Assembly: GCF_002855575.1 (NCBI RefSeq) | Contig: NZ_PKRQ01000003.1 | Span: 248,001 to 312,000, forward strand | Source: Tabrizicola sp. TH137 | Lineage (GTDB): Bacteria; Pseudomonadota; Alphaproteobacteria; Rhodobacterales; Rhodobacteraceae | Reading direction: 5' to 3' | DNA length: 64,000 nt | In this document: positions 54,536 to 63,950 of the stretch, one piece after another | Layout: every line of letters starts with the position of its first letter | Position numbering within the stretch: position 1 is the first letter of the stretch | Program-made: the position numbers and the translations under genes | Notes under the pieces: model-generated | What the model was told of the DNA's origin: nothing | The model's database searches: none | Seen by the model: the letters and a program-made list of their open reading frames with translations, nothing else

Positions 54536-54597
54536 GATGCAACTGCATCAACATTGACATCTAGATGCAAGTGCATCCATATAGATGCACCTACATC
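54536..54597. promoter_or_regulatory. Triple MarR operator region
   Basis: Three sites share the pattern GATGCA-NN-TGCATC: GATGCAACTGCATC at 54536, GATGCAAGTGCATC at 54564 and GATGCACCTACATC (one mismatch) at 54584. They fill the space between the divergent marR and Rieske genes. Confidence 0.75.
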
Positions 54598-54616
54598 CAG
54601 AATCGGAACAAGCCCC

Positions 54617-54925
54617 ATGCAACACGAACTTGCCAAACTTGCCGACATTCCCGAAACCGGCAGCATCCTTATCCCCTTCTTCGGGCGCGAAGTGCATGTC
54701 TTCCGCGCGGGCGGCGAACCCCGGGCCGTCGCCAATGCCTGCACCCATATCGGTGGCCCGCTGGAGTGCCGCGACGGGAAATTCATCTGCCCATGGCATG
54801 GCGCGACCTTCTCGATGGAAGACGGCGCGCGGCTGGATGGACCCGCCCCCGCAGGCAGCCGCCTGATGCGCCTGCCCACCCGCGTGATCGACGATGCGCT
54901 GGTCTATGTCTGGGGGCGGGACTGA
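54617..54925 (+). CDS. Rieske (2Fe-2S) ferredoxin-like protein
   Basis: The 102-residue soluble protein is a single Rieske domain with both cluster motifs intact: CTHIGGPL (C-x-H) and CPWHGATFS (C-x2-H). It should carry electrons for an oxygenase or reductase. It overlaps the GST gene by TGATG and lies downstream of the MarR operators. Confidence 0.9.
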   Translation: MQHELAKLADIPETGSILIPFFGREVHVFRAGGEPRAVANACTHIGGPLECRDGKFICPWHGATFSMEDGARLDGPAPAGSRLMRLPTRVIDDALVYVWGRD

Positions 54926-55578
54926 TGGAAAAGCTGACGCTCGTCTCCTTCGACCTCTGCCCCTATGTGCAACGCGCGGTGATCGTGCTGGCGGAAAAGG
55001 GCATCCCCTTCGACCGGATCGACATCGACCTTGCGGCAAAACCCGACTGGTTCCTGCGCCTGTCGCCCACGGGTCGCGTGCCGCTTCTGAAGGTGGGTGA
55101 GGAGGTGCTGTTCGAAAGCGCGGCCATCATCGAATACCTCGACGAAACCCACGGACCGCGCCTGCATCCCGAGGACCCCGTCACCCGCGCCCGGCACAGG
55201 GCGTGGATGGATCAGGGATCGGCCCTGCTGGGTGATCTCTGGACGCTGGAGACCACGAAGAATGCCGCAACCTTCGACGCCACCTGTGCCACTATCCGCA
55301 CCCGCCTTGCCCGTTTGGCCGAGGCATTGGGGCATCGCACCTGGTTCGGCGGCGACAGCTTCTCACTGGTCGACGCCGTCTTCGCCCCTGCCTTCCGCTA
55401 TTTCGACACGTTTGAAGTGGCGGCAGACCTGCACCTGATCCCTCCCGAACTGGCGGGCTGGCGCGCAAGGTTGGCCGCACGACCCTCCGTCAGGGGCGCT
55501 GTGGGGACGGACTACGCCGACCGCCTGCGCGCCTTCATCAAGCGGCAGGAGGGGGTCATGGCGACACGGATCGCGTGA
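54925..55578 (+). CDS. Glutathione S-transferase family protein
   Basis: The 217-residue protein has a thioredoxin-like N-domain (LVSFDLCPYVQRAVIVLAEK at the active site, with LCPYVQ in place of a catalytic serine or tyrosine; SPTGRVPLLKV; FESAAIIEYLDE for glutathione binding) and a helical C-domain (from about 85). The CPYV motif resembles omega- or beta-like GSTs that use cysteine. Together with the MarR regulator and Rieske protein it suggests detoxification of an electrophilic or phenolic compound. Confidence 0.9.
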   Translation: MEKLTLVSFDLCPYVQRAVIVLAEKGIPFDRIDIDLAAKPDWFLRLSPTGRVPLLKVGEEVLFESAAIIEYLDETHGPRLHPEDPVTRARHRAWMDQGSALLGDLWTLETTKNAATFDATCATIRTRLARLAEALGHRTWFGGDSFSLVDAVFAPAFRYFDTFEVAADLHLIPPELAGWRARLAARPSVRGAVGTDYADRLRAFIKRQEGVMATRIA

Positions 55579-55738
55579 AGCCGGTTTGTGCGGGGAAATC
55601 CGCACGTATTCCCGAAGCGTTCGGTCCCGTCCCCGCAGGGACGGGATTCCGCGTCGCAGGCTCTGTCCGCAGGTTGACAGGGGGTTCCGCAAGCCCCGGT
55701 CCTGTGGTCTAAAGACGGCAACAGGGACAAGAACAACC

Positions 55739-57988
55739 ATGCCGGAACGGACCGAAAGCGAAAGCCGCAAGCTGCTGCGCCGGTTGCGCGACACGCTCGC
55801 CACCACCGGGGGCGGGCAGGACAGGCTCGACCGCATCACCCATCTGATCGCGGATTCGATGGGGACCGAGGTCTGTTCCATCTATCTCTTCCGCGACACC
55901 GACACGCTGGAACTTTGCGCCACCGAAGGGCTGAAGGCCGAGGCCGTCCACAAGACGCGGATGAAGCTGGGCGAAGGCCTCGTGGGCCGCGTCGCGCGCA
56001 GCGGCCTGCCGGTGAACACCGCCAATGCACCACAGGAAAAGGGCTTTCGCTACATGCCGGAAACGGGGGAGGAGCTCTATTCCTCCTTCCTTGGCGTGCC
56101 GATCCAGCGGGTCGGGGAAAAGCTCGGCGTGCTGGTCGTCCAGTCGCGGACGGCACGGGAGTTTTCGGAAGACGAGGTCTATGCCCTCGAAGTGGTGGCC
56201 ATGGTTCTGGCCGAGATGACGGAACTGGGCGTCTTTGCCAGCGACAGCGACGGCATGCGGGCGCTGCACAAGCAATCGGTGATGATCCGGGGCGGCACCG
56301 GGCAGGAGGGCGCGGCCGAGGGGCGCGTCTGGCTGCACGAACCGCGCGTCGTCGTCACGAACCCCGTGGCCGACGATCCGCTGACCGAGATCGAGCGCAT
56401 CCGCGCCGCCGTGGGCAAGCTGCGCGTATCGGTGGATGACCTTCTGTCGGCGGAAAGCCTCGACAAGGATCAGAAGGCGGTGCTCGAAGCCTATCGCATG
56501 TTCGCCAATTCGCGCGGCTGGCTGAAGCGCATGGAAGATGACATCGCCCGCGGCCTGTCGGCCGAGGCGGCGGTAGAGAAAGAGCAATCCGCCACCCGCG
56601 CCCGCCTGGAACAGGTGCCCGACGCCTATCTGCGCGAAAGGCTGCACGATCTGGATGACCTGTCGAACCGCCTTCTGCGCATCCTGACGGGACAGGGCAC
56701 CGACACCGGCGCGACCATGCCCGAGAACCCGATCCTCGTGGCGCGCAACATCGGGCCTGCCGAACTGCTCGATTACGGGCGCAAGCTGAAGGGTGTGGTG
56801 CTGGAGGAAGGCTCCGTCGGCAGCCATGCCGCCATCGTGGCCCGCGCGCTGGCCATCCCCCTTGTCATCCATGCCGACCGCATCGTGACCGAGGCGCTGA
56901 ACGGCGATCCCATCCTTGTCGATGGCGATCAGGGCATCGTCCATCTGCGCCCCGAGGAAACGGTCGCCCGCGCCTTCCGCGACAAGATCGCCATGCAGGC
57001 GGCGGCGCAGCAGCGCTATGCCAGCCTGCGCGGCCTTTCGGCGCAGTCGAAATGCGGGACGGTCACCGCGCTGATGATGAATGCGGGCCTGATGGCCGAT
57101 CTGCCCAGCCTCGAAGGATCGGGCGCCGAGGGCGTGGGGCTGTTCCGCACCGAGTTGCAATTCCTCGTCCGCAACAAGATGCCCCAGCGGGCGGAACTGG
57201 CCGCCCTTTATGCCCGCGTGATGGATGCCGCGAAGGGCAAGCGGGTGGCCTTCCGCACGCTCGATATCGGGTCGGACAAGGTGCTGCCCTATATGAAGCC
57301 GCAGGATGAGCCCAACCCCGCGATGGGCTGGCGCGCGATCCGCGTGGGGCTGGACAAGCCCGGCGTGCTGCGGATGCAGTTGCAGGCACTGATCCGGGCG
57401 TCGAAAGGGCGCCCGCTGACGGTGATGTTCCCCTTCATCACGGAACTGTCGGAATTCACCACCGCCCGCGCGCAGGTCCTGCACGAGCTGGAGCGGGAAA
57501 AGGCGCTTGGCCACACGATCCCCGCACGGGTGGAGATCGGGGCAATGCTGGAAACCCCGAGCCTCGCCTATGCGCCGCGCGCCTTCTTCGAACTGACGGA
57601 TTTCGTTTCCATCGGCGGCAACGATCTGAAGCAGTTCTTCTTCGCCGCCGACCGCGAGAATGAACGGGTGCGGCGGCGCTATGACACGCTGAACGTGTCC
57701 TTCCTGAACTTCCTGTCGCAGATCATCGCCCGCTGCGCCGAGACCGGCACCCCCCTGTCCTTCTGCGGCGAGGATGCCGGGCGGCCGATCGAGGCGCTGG
57801 CCTTCGCCGCGCTGGGGCTGCGGGCGCTGTCGATGCGGCCGGCCTCCATCGGGCCGGTCAAGGCGCTTCTGCGGCGGGTGGATCTGGGCGAGGCGCGGGC
57901 CGTGATCGACCGCGCCATCGCCGAGGGGGCGGAAACCGTCCGCCCCGCCCTGATGGCCTGGCTGGCGGATCAGCCCGAACAGCCCTAG
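55739..57988 (+). CDS. ptsP: PEP--protein phosphotransferase PtsP (EI-Ntr)
   Basis: The 749-residue enzyme begins with a GAF domain (about 18-165), followed by the EI domains: the phosphohistidine swivel domain with [21 protein letters not shown] (active histidine) and the PEP-binding barrel with [27 protein letters not shown] and [20 protein letters not shown]-Ntr feeds phosphate from PEP to NPr and EIIA-Ntr, linking nitrogen and potassium status to regulation. ATG 55739 starts [11 protein letters not shown]. Its TAG overlaps the stop of the converging mutase gene. Confidence 0.95.
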   Translation: MPERTESESRKLLRRLRDTLATTGGGQDRLDRITHLIADSMGTEVCSIYLFRDTDTLELCATEGLKAEAVHKTRMKLGEGLVGRVARSGLPVNTANAPQEKGFRYMPETGEELYSSFLGVPIQRVGEKLGVLVVQSRTAREFSEDEVYALEVVAMVLAEMTELGVFASDSDGMRALHKQSVMIRGGTGQEGAAEGRVWLHEPRVVVTNPVADDPLTEIERIRAAVGKLRVSVDDLLSAESLDKDQKAVLEAYRMFANSRGWLKRMEDDIARGLSAEAAVEKEQSATRARLEQVPDAYLRERLHDLDDLSNRLLRILTGQGTDTGATMPENPILVARNIGPAELLDYGRKLKGVVLEEGSVGSHAAIVARALAIPLVIHADRIVTEALNGDPILVDGDQGIVHLRPEETVARAFRDKIAMQAAAQQRYASLRGLSAQSKCGTVTALMMNAGLMADLPSLEGSGAEGVGLFRTELQFLVRNKMPQRAELAALYARVMDAAKGKRVAFRTLDIGSDKVLPYMKPQDEPNPAMGWRAIRVGLDKPGVLRMQLQALIRASKGRPLTVMFPFITELSEFTTARAQVLHELEREKALGHTIPARVEIGAMLETPSLAYAPRAFFELTDFVSIGGNDLKQFFFAADRENERVRRRYDTLNVSFLNFLSQIIARCAETGTPLSFCGEDAGRPIEALAFAALGLRALSMRPASIGPVKALLRRVDLGEARAVIDRAIAEGAETVRPALMAWLADQPEQP

Positions 57989-60114
57989 TCGCGGGTCGAG
58001 CGGATCAGGTCGAGGATGCGCCGCGCCGCCTCGGGGATATTGGTTCCGGGCCCGAAGATCGCCTTGACTCCGTTGTCATAGAGGAACTGGTAATCCTGCT
58101 GCGGGATCACGCCCCCGCAGATGACGAGGATGTCTTCGGCCCCCGCATCCTTCAGCGCCTGCACCAGTTTCGGCGCAAGCGTCTTGTGCCCCGCGGCCTG
58201 GCTGGAAATCCCCACCACATGCACGTCATTGTCGATGGCATCCTGCGCCGCCTCTTCCGGCGTCTGGAACAGAGGGCCGACATCCACGTCAAAGCCGATA
58301 TCGGCAAAGGCCGTGGCGATGACCTTCGCGCCCCGGTCATGGCCATCCTGCCCCATCTTGACGACCAGCATCCGGGGACGCCGCCCCTCGGCCTCGGCAA
58401 AGGCTTCCACGTCCTTCTGGATGCGGGCAAAGCCTTCGTCGCCCTCATAGGCCGACCCATAGACCCCGGCCAGCGTCTTCACCTCGGCCCTGTGCCGCCC
58501 GAACACCTTTTCCATCGCGTCCGAAATCTCCCCGACCGTGGCCCTTGCGCGGGCCGCCTCCACCGCTGCTTCCAGAAGATTGCCACCCTCGCTTGCGCGC
58601 CGGGTCAGCTCGGCCAGCGCCGCCTGCGCGCGGGCCTCGTCCCGCGCGGCGCGGGTCGCCGTCAGTCGGGCAATCTGCGCCTCGCGCACCGCCATATTGT
58701 CGATGTCGAGGATGTCGATGGGTTCTTCCTTGTCCTTGCGATACTTGTTCACCCCGACGATGACCTCTTCCCCCCGGTCGATCATCGCCTGCCGCCTTGC
58801 GGCGCTTTCCTCGATCCTGAGCTTGGGCATCCCCGTCGCGACGGCCTTGGTCATGCCGCCCATCGCCTCGACCTCTTCCATCAGCTTCCACGCCTCGTCG
58901 GCAAGCTGCGCGGTCAGTGCCTCGACATAGTAGGATCCTGCCAGCGGATCGACGACCTTGGTCACCCCCGTCTCTTCCTGAAGGATCAACTGGGTGTTCC
59001 GCGCGATCCGCGCCGAAAACTCCGTCGGCAGGGCAATCGCCTCGTCCAGCGCGTTGGTGTGCAGCGATTGCGTCCCGCCCAGCACCGCCGCCATCGCCTC
59101 ATAGGCCGTGCGGATGACGTTGTTGTAGGGGTCCTGCTCCTGCAAGGAGACACCGCTCGTCTGGCAATGCGTCCGCAGCATCAGGGATGACGCCTTCTTC
59201 GCCCCAAACCCTTCCATGATCCGGTGCCAGAGCATCCGCGCCGCGCGCAGCTTGGCCGCCTCCATGAAGAAGTTCATCCCGATGGCGAAGAAGAAGGACA
59301 GCCGCCCCGCGAAGTCATCCACATCCATCCCCCGCGCCAGCGCGGCGCGGACATATTCCCGCCCGTCGGCCAGCGTGAAGGCCAGTTCCTGCACGAGGTT
59401 CGCCCCCGCCTCCTGCATGTGATAGCCGGAGATGGAGATGGAATTGAACTTCGGCATCTCCTTCGCGGTGAATTCGATGATGTCCGCGATGATCCGCATC
59501 GAAGGTTCGGGCGGGTAGATATAGGTGTTGCGGACCATGAACTCCTTCAGGATGTCGTTCTGGATGGTCCCTGACAGATCGGCGCGCGAAACCCCCTGCT
59601 CCTCCCCGGTCACGATGAAATTCGCGAGGATCGGGATCACCGCGCCATTCATCGTCATCGACACGCTGACCTTCTCCAGCGGGATGCCGTCGAAAAGGAT
59701 CTTCATGTCCTCGACGCTGTCGATGGCCACGCCCGCCTTGCCCACATCGCCCAGCACGCGGGGATGGTCGCTGTCATAGCCGCGATGGGTGGCCAGGTCG
59801 AAGGCGACCGATACCCCCTGCTGCCCGGCGGCCAGCGCCTTGCGGTAGAAGTTGTTCGATTCCTCGGCGGTGGAAAACCCCGCATATTGCCGGATGGTCC
59901 AGGGGCGGCCCGCATACATCGTGGCCCGCACCCCCCGCGTGAAGGGCGCCAGCCCCGGCAATTCACCCATCTGGGGCAGCCCCGCCACATCGGCAGCGGT
60001 GTAAAGCGGCTTGACCGCGATCCCTTCCAGCGTGTTCCAGGTCAGGCTGTCAGGGTCCGCGCCCTTGAGTTCCTTGGCGGCCAGCGCGCGCCATCTGGAC
60101 AGGTCTTCCGACAT
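57985..60114 (-). CDS. scpA: Methylmalonyl-CoA mutase
   Basis: The 709-residue enzyme converts (R)-methylmalonyl-CoA to succinyl-CoA. The substrate barrel (about 20-560) has the [20 protein letters not shown] block and [12 protein letters not shown]; the C-terminal B12 domain has [18 protein letters not shown] with the cobalt-binding histidine. This is the single-chain large-subunit form. ATG 60114 has GGAAGGAAG upstream. It works with the propionyl-CoA carboxylase subunit encoded nearby on the same strand. Confidence 0.96.
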   Translation of the reverse strand: MSEDLSRWRALAAKELKGADPDSLTWNTLEGIAVKPLYTAADVAGLPQMGELPGLAPFTRGVRATMYAGRPWTIRQYAGFSTAEESNNFYRKALAAGQQGVSVAFDLATHRGYDSDHPRVLGDVGKAGVAIDSVEDMKILFDGIPLEKVSVSMTMNGAVIPILANFIVTGEEQGVSRADLSGTIQNDILKEFMVRNTYIYPPEPSMRIIADIIEFTAKEMPKFNSISISGYHMQEAGANLVQELAFTLADGREYVRAALARGMDVDDFAGRLSFFFAIGMNFFMEAAKLRAARMLWHRIMEGFGAKKASSLMLRTHCQTSGVSLQEQDPYNNVIRTAYEAMAAVLGGTQSLHTNALDEAIALPTEFSARIARNTQLILQEETGVTKVVDPLAGSYYVEALTAQLADEAWKLMEEVEAMGGMTKAVATGMPKLRIEESAARRQAMIDRGEEVIVGVNKYRKDKEEPIDILDIDNMAVREAQIARLTATRAARDEARAQAALAELTRRASEGGNLLEAAVEAARARATVGEISDAMEKVFGRHRAEVKTLAGVYGSAYEGDEGFARIQKDVEAFAEAEGRRPRMLVVKMGQDGHDRGAKVIATAFADIGFDVDVGPLFQTPEEAAQDAIDNDVHVVGISSQAAGHKTLAPKLVQALKDAGAEDILVICGGVIPQQDYQFLYDNGVKAIFGPGTNIPEAARRILDLIRSTRD

Positions 60115-60205
60115 CTTTCTTCCTTCCATCACGCCAGTGTGGGCACCCGGCATATCCCTTGGGTTTTCAGGCCCCTGCCCTATATTGGGGGCAAAGGGGA
60201 ACCGC

Positions 60206-60655
60206 ATGAAAACGCTTCGATCCTTGCTTCTCGCGGCCGTGCTGCCGCTGTCTTCGATGGCCGCCGCGCAGGAGGCGGGCGGTTTCCTTCCCAATCAGGC
60301 GGCCGATGTCGTTCTGGGCGACCTGCTTTATGTCAAGCGGCCCATCGCCGTCTTTGCCGACAGCCCCAACGACCCGAATTTCATCCGGCAGATGGAACTT
60401 CTGGCCCGCGATCCCAAGGCGCTGGAAAGCCGCGATGTGATCGTGGTGGTGGACACCGATCCCGAGGCGCGCAGCGAATGGCGCCAGAAACTGCGTCCGC
60501 GCGGCTTTTCCCTCGTCCTGATGGACAAGGACCTGAAGCCCGTCATCCGCAAACCCCTGCCCTGGGAGGTGCGCGAGATTTCGAACGCCATCGACAAGTT
60601 CCCGCTGCGCCGGCAGGAAATCCAGCAGGGCGCCGGACTGGGCATGGGGGGATGA
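60206..60655 (+). CDS. DUF4174 periplasmic protein
   Basis: The 149-residue protein has a signal peptide ([21 protein letters not shown]) and a thioredoxin-like DUF4174 domain: [32 protein letters not shown] and [21 protein letters not shown]. The active-site cysteines of thioredoxins are absent, so it is not a disulfide enzyme. Function is unknown. It is the only plus-strand gene between the mutase and carboxylase genes. Confidence 0.82.
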   Translation: MKTLRSLLLAAVLPLSSMAAAQEAGGFLPNQAADVVLGDLLYVKRPIAVFADSPNDPNFIRQMELLARDPKALESRDVIVVVDTDPEARSEWRQKLRPRGFSLVLMDKDLKPVIRKPLPWEVREISNAIDKFPLRRQEIQQGAGLGMGG

Positions 60656-60724
60656 CCCCCCTGCCCTATCGCCCCCCGGACGGGCGGGCGGTCCTGACGA
60701 TTGGCGGGCGCAGAAGGGCATCGC

Positions 60725-62728
60725 TCACTCGAATTCCATGATCACGTCATCCACCTTCAAGCTTGCCCCGGCGGATGCGGCGATCTTCTTCACCACCCCC
60801 CGCCGTTCGGCCTTCAGGATGTTCTCCATCTTCATGGCCTCCACCGTCGCCAGCGCCTGCCCCTCCTGCACCTCGTCGCCCTCGGCCACGTTGATCTTCA
60901 CCACCAGCCCCGGCATCGGGCAGAGCAGGAATTTCGACGTGTCGGGGGGCAGCTTTTCGGGCATCAGCAGCGAAAGCTGATGCTGGCGCGGGCTGCGCAC
61001 GAAGCATTTCAGATCCGCGCCGCGCACCCGCAGGCGAAAGCCCATCGGCACCTTGCCCACTTTCAGCACCAGCGGCGCGCCGTCCACTGTCAGGCGGGCC
61101 AGTTGCTGGCCCGGCGTCCAGTCGCTTTCCACCCGATGCGCGATGCCCTCGGCAAAGGTGACGGTCGATCCGGCCTTGTCGGCGGCGATAGTCACGGGGA
61201 AGCTTTCGCCCTGAAGGCTGACCACCCAGTCATCGCCCACCCGGCGCTGATGGTTGTCCATCGTGCCGGAAATCCGCGTGCGCCGGATTTCCGCCACCCG
61301 GTTCATCGCCGCCGCCGCCGCCGCCACGCGGCGCAGCATGGCCGCATCCAGCGCCACCCCGTTGAAGCCTTCGGGATATTCCTCGGCGATGAAGGCCGTG
61401 GTGATGTTCCCGCTGGTGAAACGCGGATGGTCCATCACCGCCGAACAGAAGGGCAGGTTATGCCCGATCCCCTCCACCTCGAACGTGTCCAGCGCCAGCC
61501 GCATCTCCTCGATCGCCGCCGCGCGGGTTTCGCCCCAGGTGCAGAGCTTGGCGATCATCGGGTCGTAATACATCGAAATCTCGCCGCCCTCATAGACGCC
61601 GGTATCGTTGCGCACGATCCCGCCGCGCGCCGTCTTGCCCTCGACCGGGGGACGATAGCGCGTCAGACGGCCGATGGAGGGCAGGAAGTTCCGATACGGG
61701 TCTTCGGCGTAGAGGCGGCTTTCCATCGCCCAGCCGTTGATCTTAAGGTCGGATTGCCGGAAAGGCAGCGGCTCGCCCGCCGCCACGCGGATCATCTGTT
61801 CCACCAGATCGACGCCGGTGATCAGTTCGGTGACGGGATGTTCCACCTGCAACCGGGTGTTCATCTCAAGGAAATAGAAGTTGCGGTTGCCATCCACGAT
61901 GAATTCCACCGTGCCGGCGCTGGTATAGCCCACCGCACGGGCCAGGGCGCAGGCCTGTTCGCCCATCGCCTTGCGCGTCGCCTCGTCCAGGAAGGGCGAC
62001 GGCGCCTCTTCGATCACCTTCTGGTTCCGGCGCTGGATCGAACATTCCCGTTCGTGCAGATAGACATAGTTGCCATGCTTGTCGGCCAGCACCTGAATCT
62101 CGATATGCCGAGGCTGGGTCACGAATTTCTCGATGAAGATGCGGTCATCGCCAAAGCTCGCCGCCGCCTCGTTCTTGGACGACTGGAACCCCTCTGCCGC
62201 CTCCTGATCGTTCCAGGCGATGCGCATCCCCTTGCCACCGCCGCCCGCCGATGCCTTGATCATCACCGGATAGCCGATCTGGCGGGATATTCTCACCGCC
62301 TCCTCGCTGTCGGCGATCAGGCCCATATAGCCCGGCACGGTCGAAACCCCCGCCTCCTGCGCCAGTTTCTTCGAGGTGATCTTGTCCCCCATCGCCTCGA
62401 TCGCCGGGCTGGGCGGGCCGATGAAGACGACGCCCTCCTTTTCCAGCGCCGCCGCGAAATCCATCCGCTCGGACAAGAAACCGTAACCGGGATGCACGGC
62501 TTCGGCCCCCGTGGCGCGGATCGCCTCCATGATCTTGTCGATCACGATATAGGACTGGTTCGCCGGCGGCGGCCCGATATGCACCGCCTCATCCGCCATC
62601 TTGACGTGCAGCGCATTGCGGTCGGCATCGGAATAGACGGCAACCGTCTGGATGCCCATCTTCCGCGCGGTCTTGATGACGCGGCAGGCAATCTCGCCCC
62701 GGTTGGCGATCAGGATCTTCTTGAACAT
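60725..62728 (-). CDS. pccA: Propionyl-CoA carboxylase alpha subunit (biotin carboxylase and carrier)
   Basis: The 667-residue protein has the biotin carboxylase part (about 1-450; MFKKILIANRGEIACRVIKT, KASAGGGGKGMRIAW, ECSIQRRNQKVIEEAPSPF, EMNTRLQVEHPVTE), a linker domain that joins the beta subunit, and a C-terminal biotin carrier domain with VEAMKMENILKA. It carboxylates propionyl-CoA with a beta subunit not encoded here; methylmalonyl-CoA mutase is its metabolic partner. A 3-methylcrotonyl or acetyl-CoA role is less likely given that neighbour. Confidence 0.93.
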   Translation of the reverse strand: MFKKILIANRGEIACRVIKTARKMGIQTVAVYSDADRNALHVKMADEAVHIGPPPANQSYIVIDKIMEAIRATGAEAVHPGYGFLSERMDFAAALEKEGVVFIGPPSPAIEAMGDKITSKKLAQEAGVSTVPGYMGLIADSEEAVRISRQIGYPVMIKASAGGGGKGMRIAWNDQEAAEGFQSSKNEAAASFGDDRIFIEKFVTQPRHIEIQVLADKHGNYVYLHERECSIQRRNQKVIEEAPSPFLDEATRKAMGEQACALARAVGYTSAGTVEFIVDGNRNFYFLEMNTRLQVEHPVTELITGVDLVEQMIRVAAGEPLPFRQSDLKINGWAMESRLYAEDPYRNFLPSIGRLTRYRPPVEGKTARGGIVRNDTGVYEGGEISMYYDPMIAKLCTWGETRAAAIEEMRLALDTFEVEGIGHNLPFCSAVMDHPRFTSGNITTAFIAEEYPEGFNGVALDAAMLRRVAAAAAAMNRVAEIRRTRISGTMDNHQRRVGDDWVVSLQGESFPVTIAADKAGSTVTFAEGIAHRVESDWTPGQQLARLTVDGAPLVLKVGKVPMGFRLRVRGADLKCFVRSPRQHQLSLLMPEKLPPDTSKFLLCPMPGLVVKINVAEGDEVQEGQALATVEAMKMENILKAERRGVVKKIAASAGASLKVDDVIMEFE

Positions 62729-62774
62729 CTCTCTCCCCTTCCACCGCGCCCGGGCCGGGGCGCGGAAATGACAA

Positions 62775-62805
62775 GGGCCACCGGGGCGTGCTGCCCCGAT
62801 GGCCC
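62775..62805 (-). terminator. Terminator of the small lipoprotein gene
   Basis: On the minus strand GGGCCATCGGGGC and GCCCCGGTGGCCC pair over 13 positions (one T-G) around AGCAC, followed by TTGTCATTT. It lies 40 bases beyond the lipoprotein stop and just upstream of pccA. Confidence 0.75.
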
Positions 62806-62845
62806 GTTGCGATGCGTGTCAGGCCGCCCGATGGCGGCCGTCAGA

Positions 62846-63058
62846 TCAGTAGCGGCGGCAGGGCGGCAGCCCCGGCAGACCGCAGGATGCGGCACCGGCA
62901 AGCGCGCCAAGGGCCGCGCCCGCGACCATGTTTTCATCCATTGCGTCAGCAATGGCCGCCCCGGCGACGGCGCCGCCAAGGCCGCGCTCGGTCGGGGTGG
63001 ACATGCAGCCCGAAAGGGTGGTGGTCGCAAGGGCGAGAATGACAAGATACTTATGCAT
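62846..63058 (-). CDS. Small glycine-zipper lipoprotein
   Basis: The 70-residue protein has a lipoprotein signal (MHKYLVILALATTTLSGC, lipidated C18) and a glycine-zipper-like part (GLGGAVAGAAIADAMDENMV, then AGAALGALAGAASC), ending in PPCRRY. ATG 63058 has the family-like start; upstream codons are not signal-like. Two more cysteines near the end could form a disulfide. It probably anchors to the outer membrane; role unknown. Confidence 0.82.
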   Translation of the reverse strand: MHKYLVILALATTTLSGCMSTPTERGLGGAVAGAAIADAMDENMVAGAALGALAGAASCGLPGLPPCRRY

Positions 63059-63196
63059 GGCTCGATGCCTCTCTGGGTTGTCGTTGCGGCATGTTCTACC
63101 GCATGCCACATATCATGAAAGAGGAAAGCGTCAGCTTCCAGCCTCCCCTCCACCGCATCGGCGGTTGTGCGCGCATCGGGCCGCGCCGGGAAAAGG

Positions 63197-63227
63197 CCCG
63201 GCCTGCCCCGCAGGGGCGAAGGCCGGG
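63197..63227 (-). terminator. Minus-strand terminator downstream of the structured element
   Basis: CCCGGCCT and AGGCCGGG form the outer stem, with an inner GCCCC/GGGGC pairing. On the minus strand CCTTTTCCC follows, so it can end transcription coming from the acidic-protein gene or from a separate RNA. Confidence 0.65.
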
Positions 63228-63246
63228 TAAAGGCGGAAGGGGTACA

Positions 63247-63336
63247 GTCACGGCAGTCTCTGCAAGGGCAGAGGCGGGGGCCAAGGGACCGGGACCCCGC
63301 ATGGGGGAAAGCCTGACCGAACGATCCTGCCGTGAC
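63247..63336 (-). ncRNA. Candidate structured RNA with three-way junction
   Basis: A perfect 10-bp closing stem (GTCACGGCAG at 63247, CTGCCGTGAC at 63327) encloses two hairpins, CTCTGC-AAGG-GCAGAG (63258-63273) and GCGGGG/CCCCGC (63274-63300), plus a 26-base single-stranded part. On the minus strand it precedes a terminator by 20 bases. It matches no RNA family I recognise. The strand is inferred from the terminator; it could also be the 3' untranslated part of the neighbouring gene. Confidence 0.4.
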
Positions 63337-63410
63337 AACGATCATCGCCGCCCTCTGTGACGGCTGTGCGAAACCCTGCCAGATGCGCGGAACGATCGGC
63401 GAATGCATGC

Positions 63411-63827
63411 CTACCTCTCGTCCTCGTCGTCGAAATCCCCGGTAAAATCATCGTCATCAAAGCCGAAATCGGGGGCATCGGCGGCGAAGATTTCGGGAAA
63501 GCTCGCTTCGGCGCGCTTGCGGTCGATCCTGAGCAGCGCGTCATAGGAACAGGGGTCGAACGGGTCTTCGGCCGGCACCACCTCGCGCCCGAAGAGCCAG
63601 CTCAGCCGCCCCGCATCCAGATTGCCCCGTTCAAAGGGCTCTTCCCCGAACTGCGCCCAAAGCGCCGCCATGAAGCCCTGATCGGCCATCCGGTCGGCAT
63701 GCTTGCGGTCCTTGAACCGCTCGCGCCGGACGATCTTGGTCGCGCCATCCTTCTTGTTGGCGCGGCGGATGGTGAACTGGAAATCTGTGCCGGGAAGGCG
63801 GCCCGGAAAGCCGCGATGTTTCAGCAT
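63411..63827 (-). CDS. Unknown soluble protein with acidic tail
   Basis: The 138-residue protein has a basic N-terminal half (MLKHRGFPGRLPGTDFQFTI, then RRERFKDRKHADRMADQGFM) and a very acidic end (DFGFDDDDFTGDFDDEDER). I recognise no family. There is no signal peptide or membrane helix. The charge split suggests it could bind nucleic acid or a basic partner. It is transcribed alone on the minus strand after a terminator at 63907. Confidence 0.75.
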   Translation of the reverse strand: MLKHRGFPGRLPGTDFQFTIRRANKKDGATKIVRRERFKDRKHADRMADQGFMAALWAQFGEEPFERGNLDAGRLSWLFGREVVPAEDPFDPCSYDALLRIDRKRAEASFPEIFAADAPDFGFDDDDFTGDFDDEDER

Positions 63828-63906
63828 GGTCTGCCCCTGTCGATGCCAAGGGGCGCGTCATGGCCGATCAGACGCCCGGCGTCAAACCGGACGGCAGACA
63901 GAATAA

Positions 63907-63943
63907 GGGCGGGCCGGGGCGCATCCGCCCCGCAGGCCCGCCC
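63907..63943 (-). terminator. Double-stem terminator of the gene at the right edge
   Basis: GGGCGGGCC pairs with GGCCCGCCC and an inner GGGGCG with CGCCCC. It lies eight bases beyond the stop of the partial minus-strand gene and should end its transcript. Confidence 0.75.
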
Positions 63944-63950
63944 AGATTCA

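Larger units (their letters stand above)
63059..63410. other. 352-base gap with terminator and possible structured RNA, no gene
   Basis: No frame on either strand gives a convincing protein. The region holds a strong hairpin at 63197-63227 and a larger symmetric element at 63247-63336, both listed separately. The part nearest the lipoprotein gene presumably contains its promoter. Confidence 0.6.

Noticed and set aside
60701-63118. 805-codon plus-strand frame opposite pccA
   Set aside because: Antisense shadow of the carboxylase, whose active-site motifs are intact on the minus strand.
63300-63340. Resemblance to a 16S rRNA segment (ATGGGGGAAAGCCTGA)
   Set aside because: The similarity is short and breaks down on both sides; flanking bases fit a local stem-loop instead.
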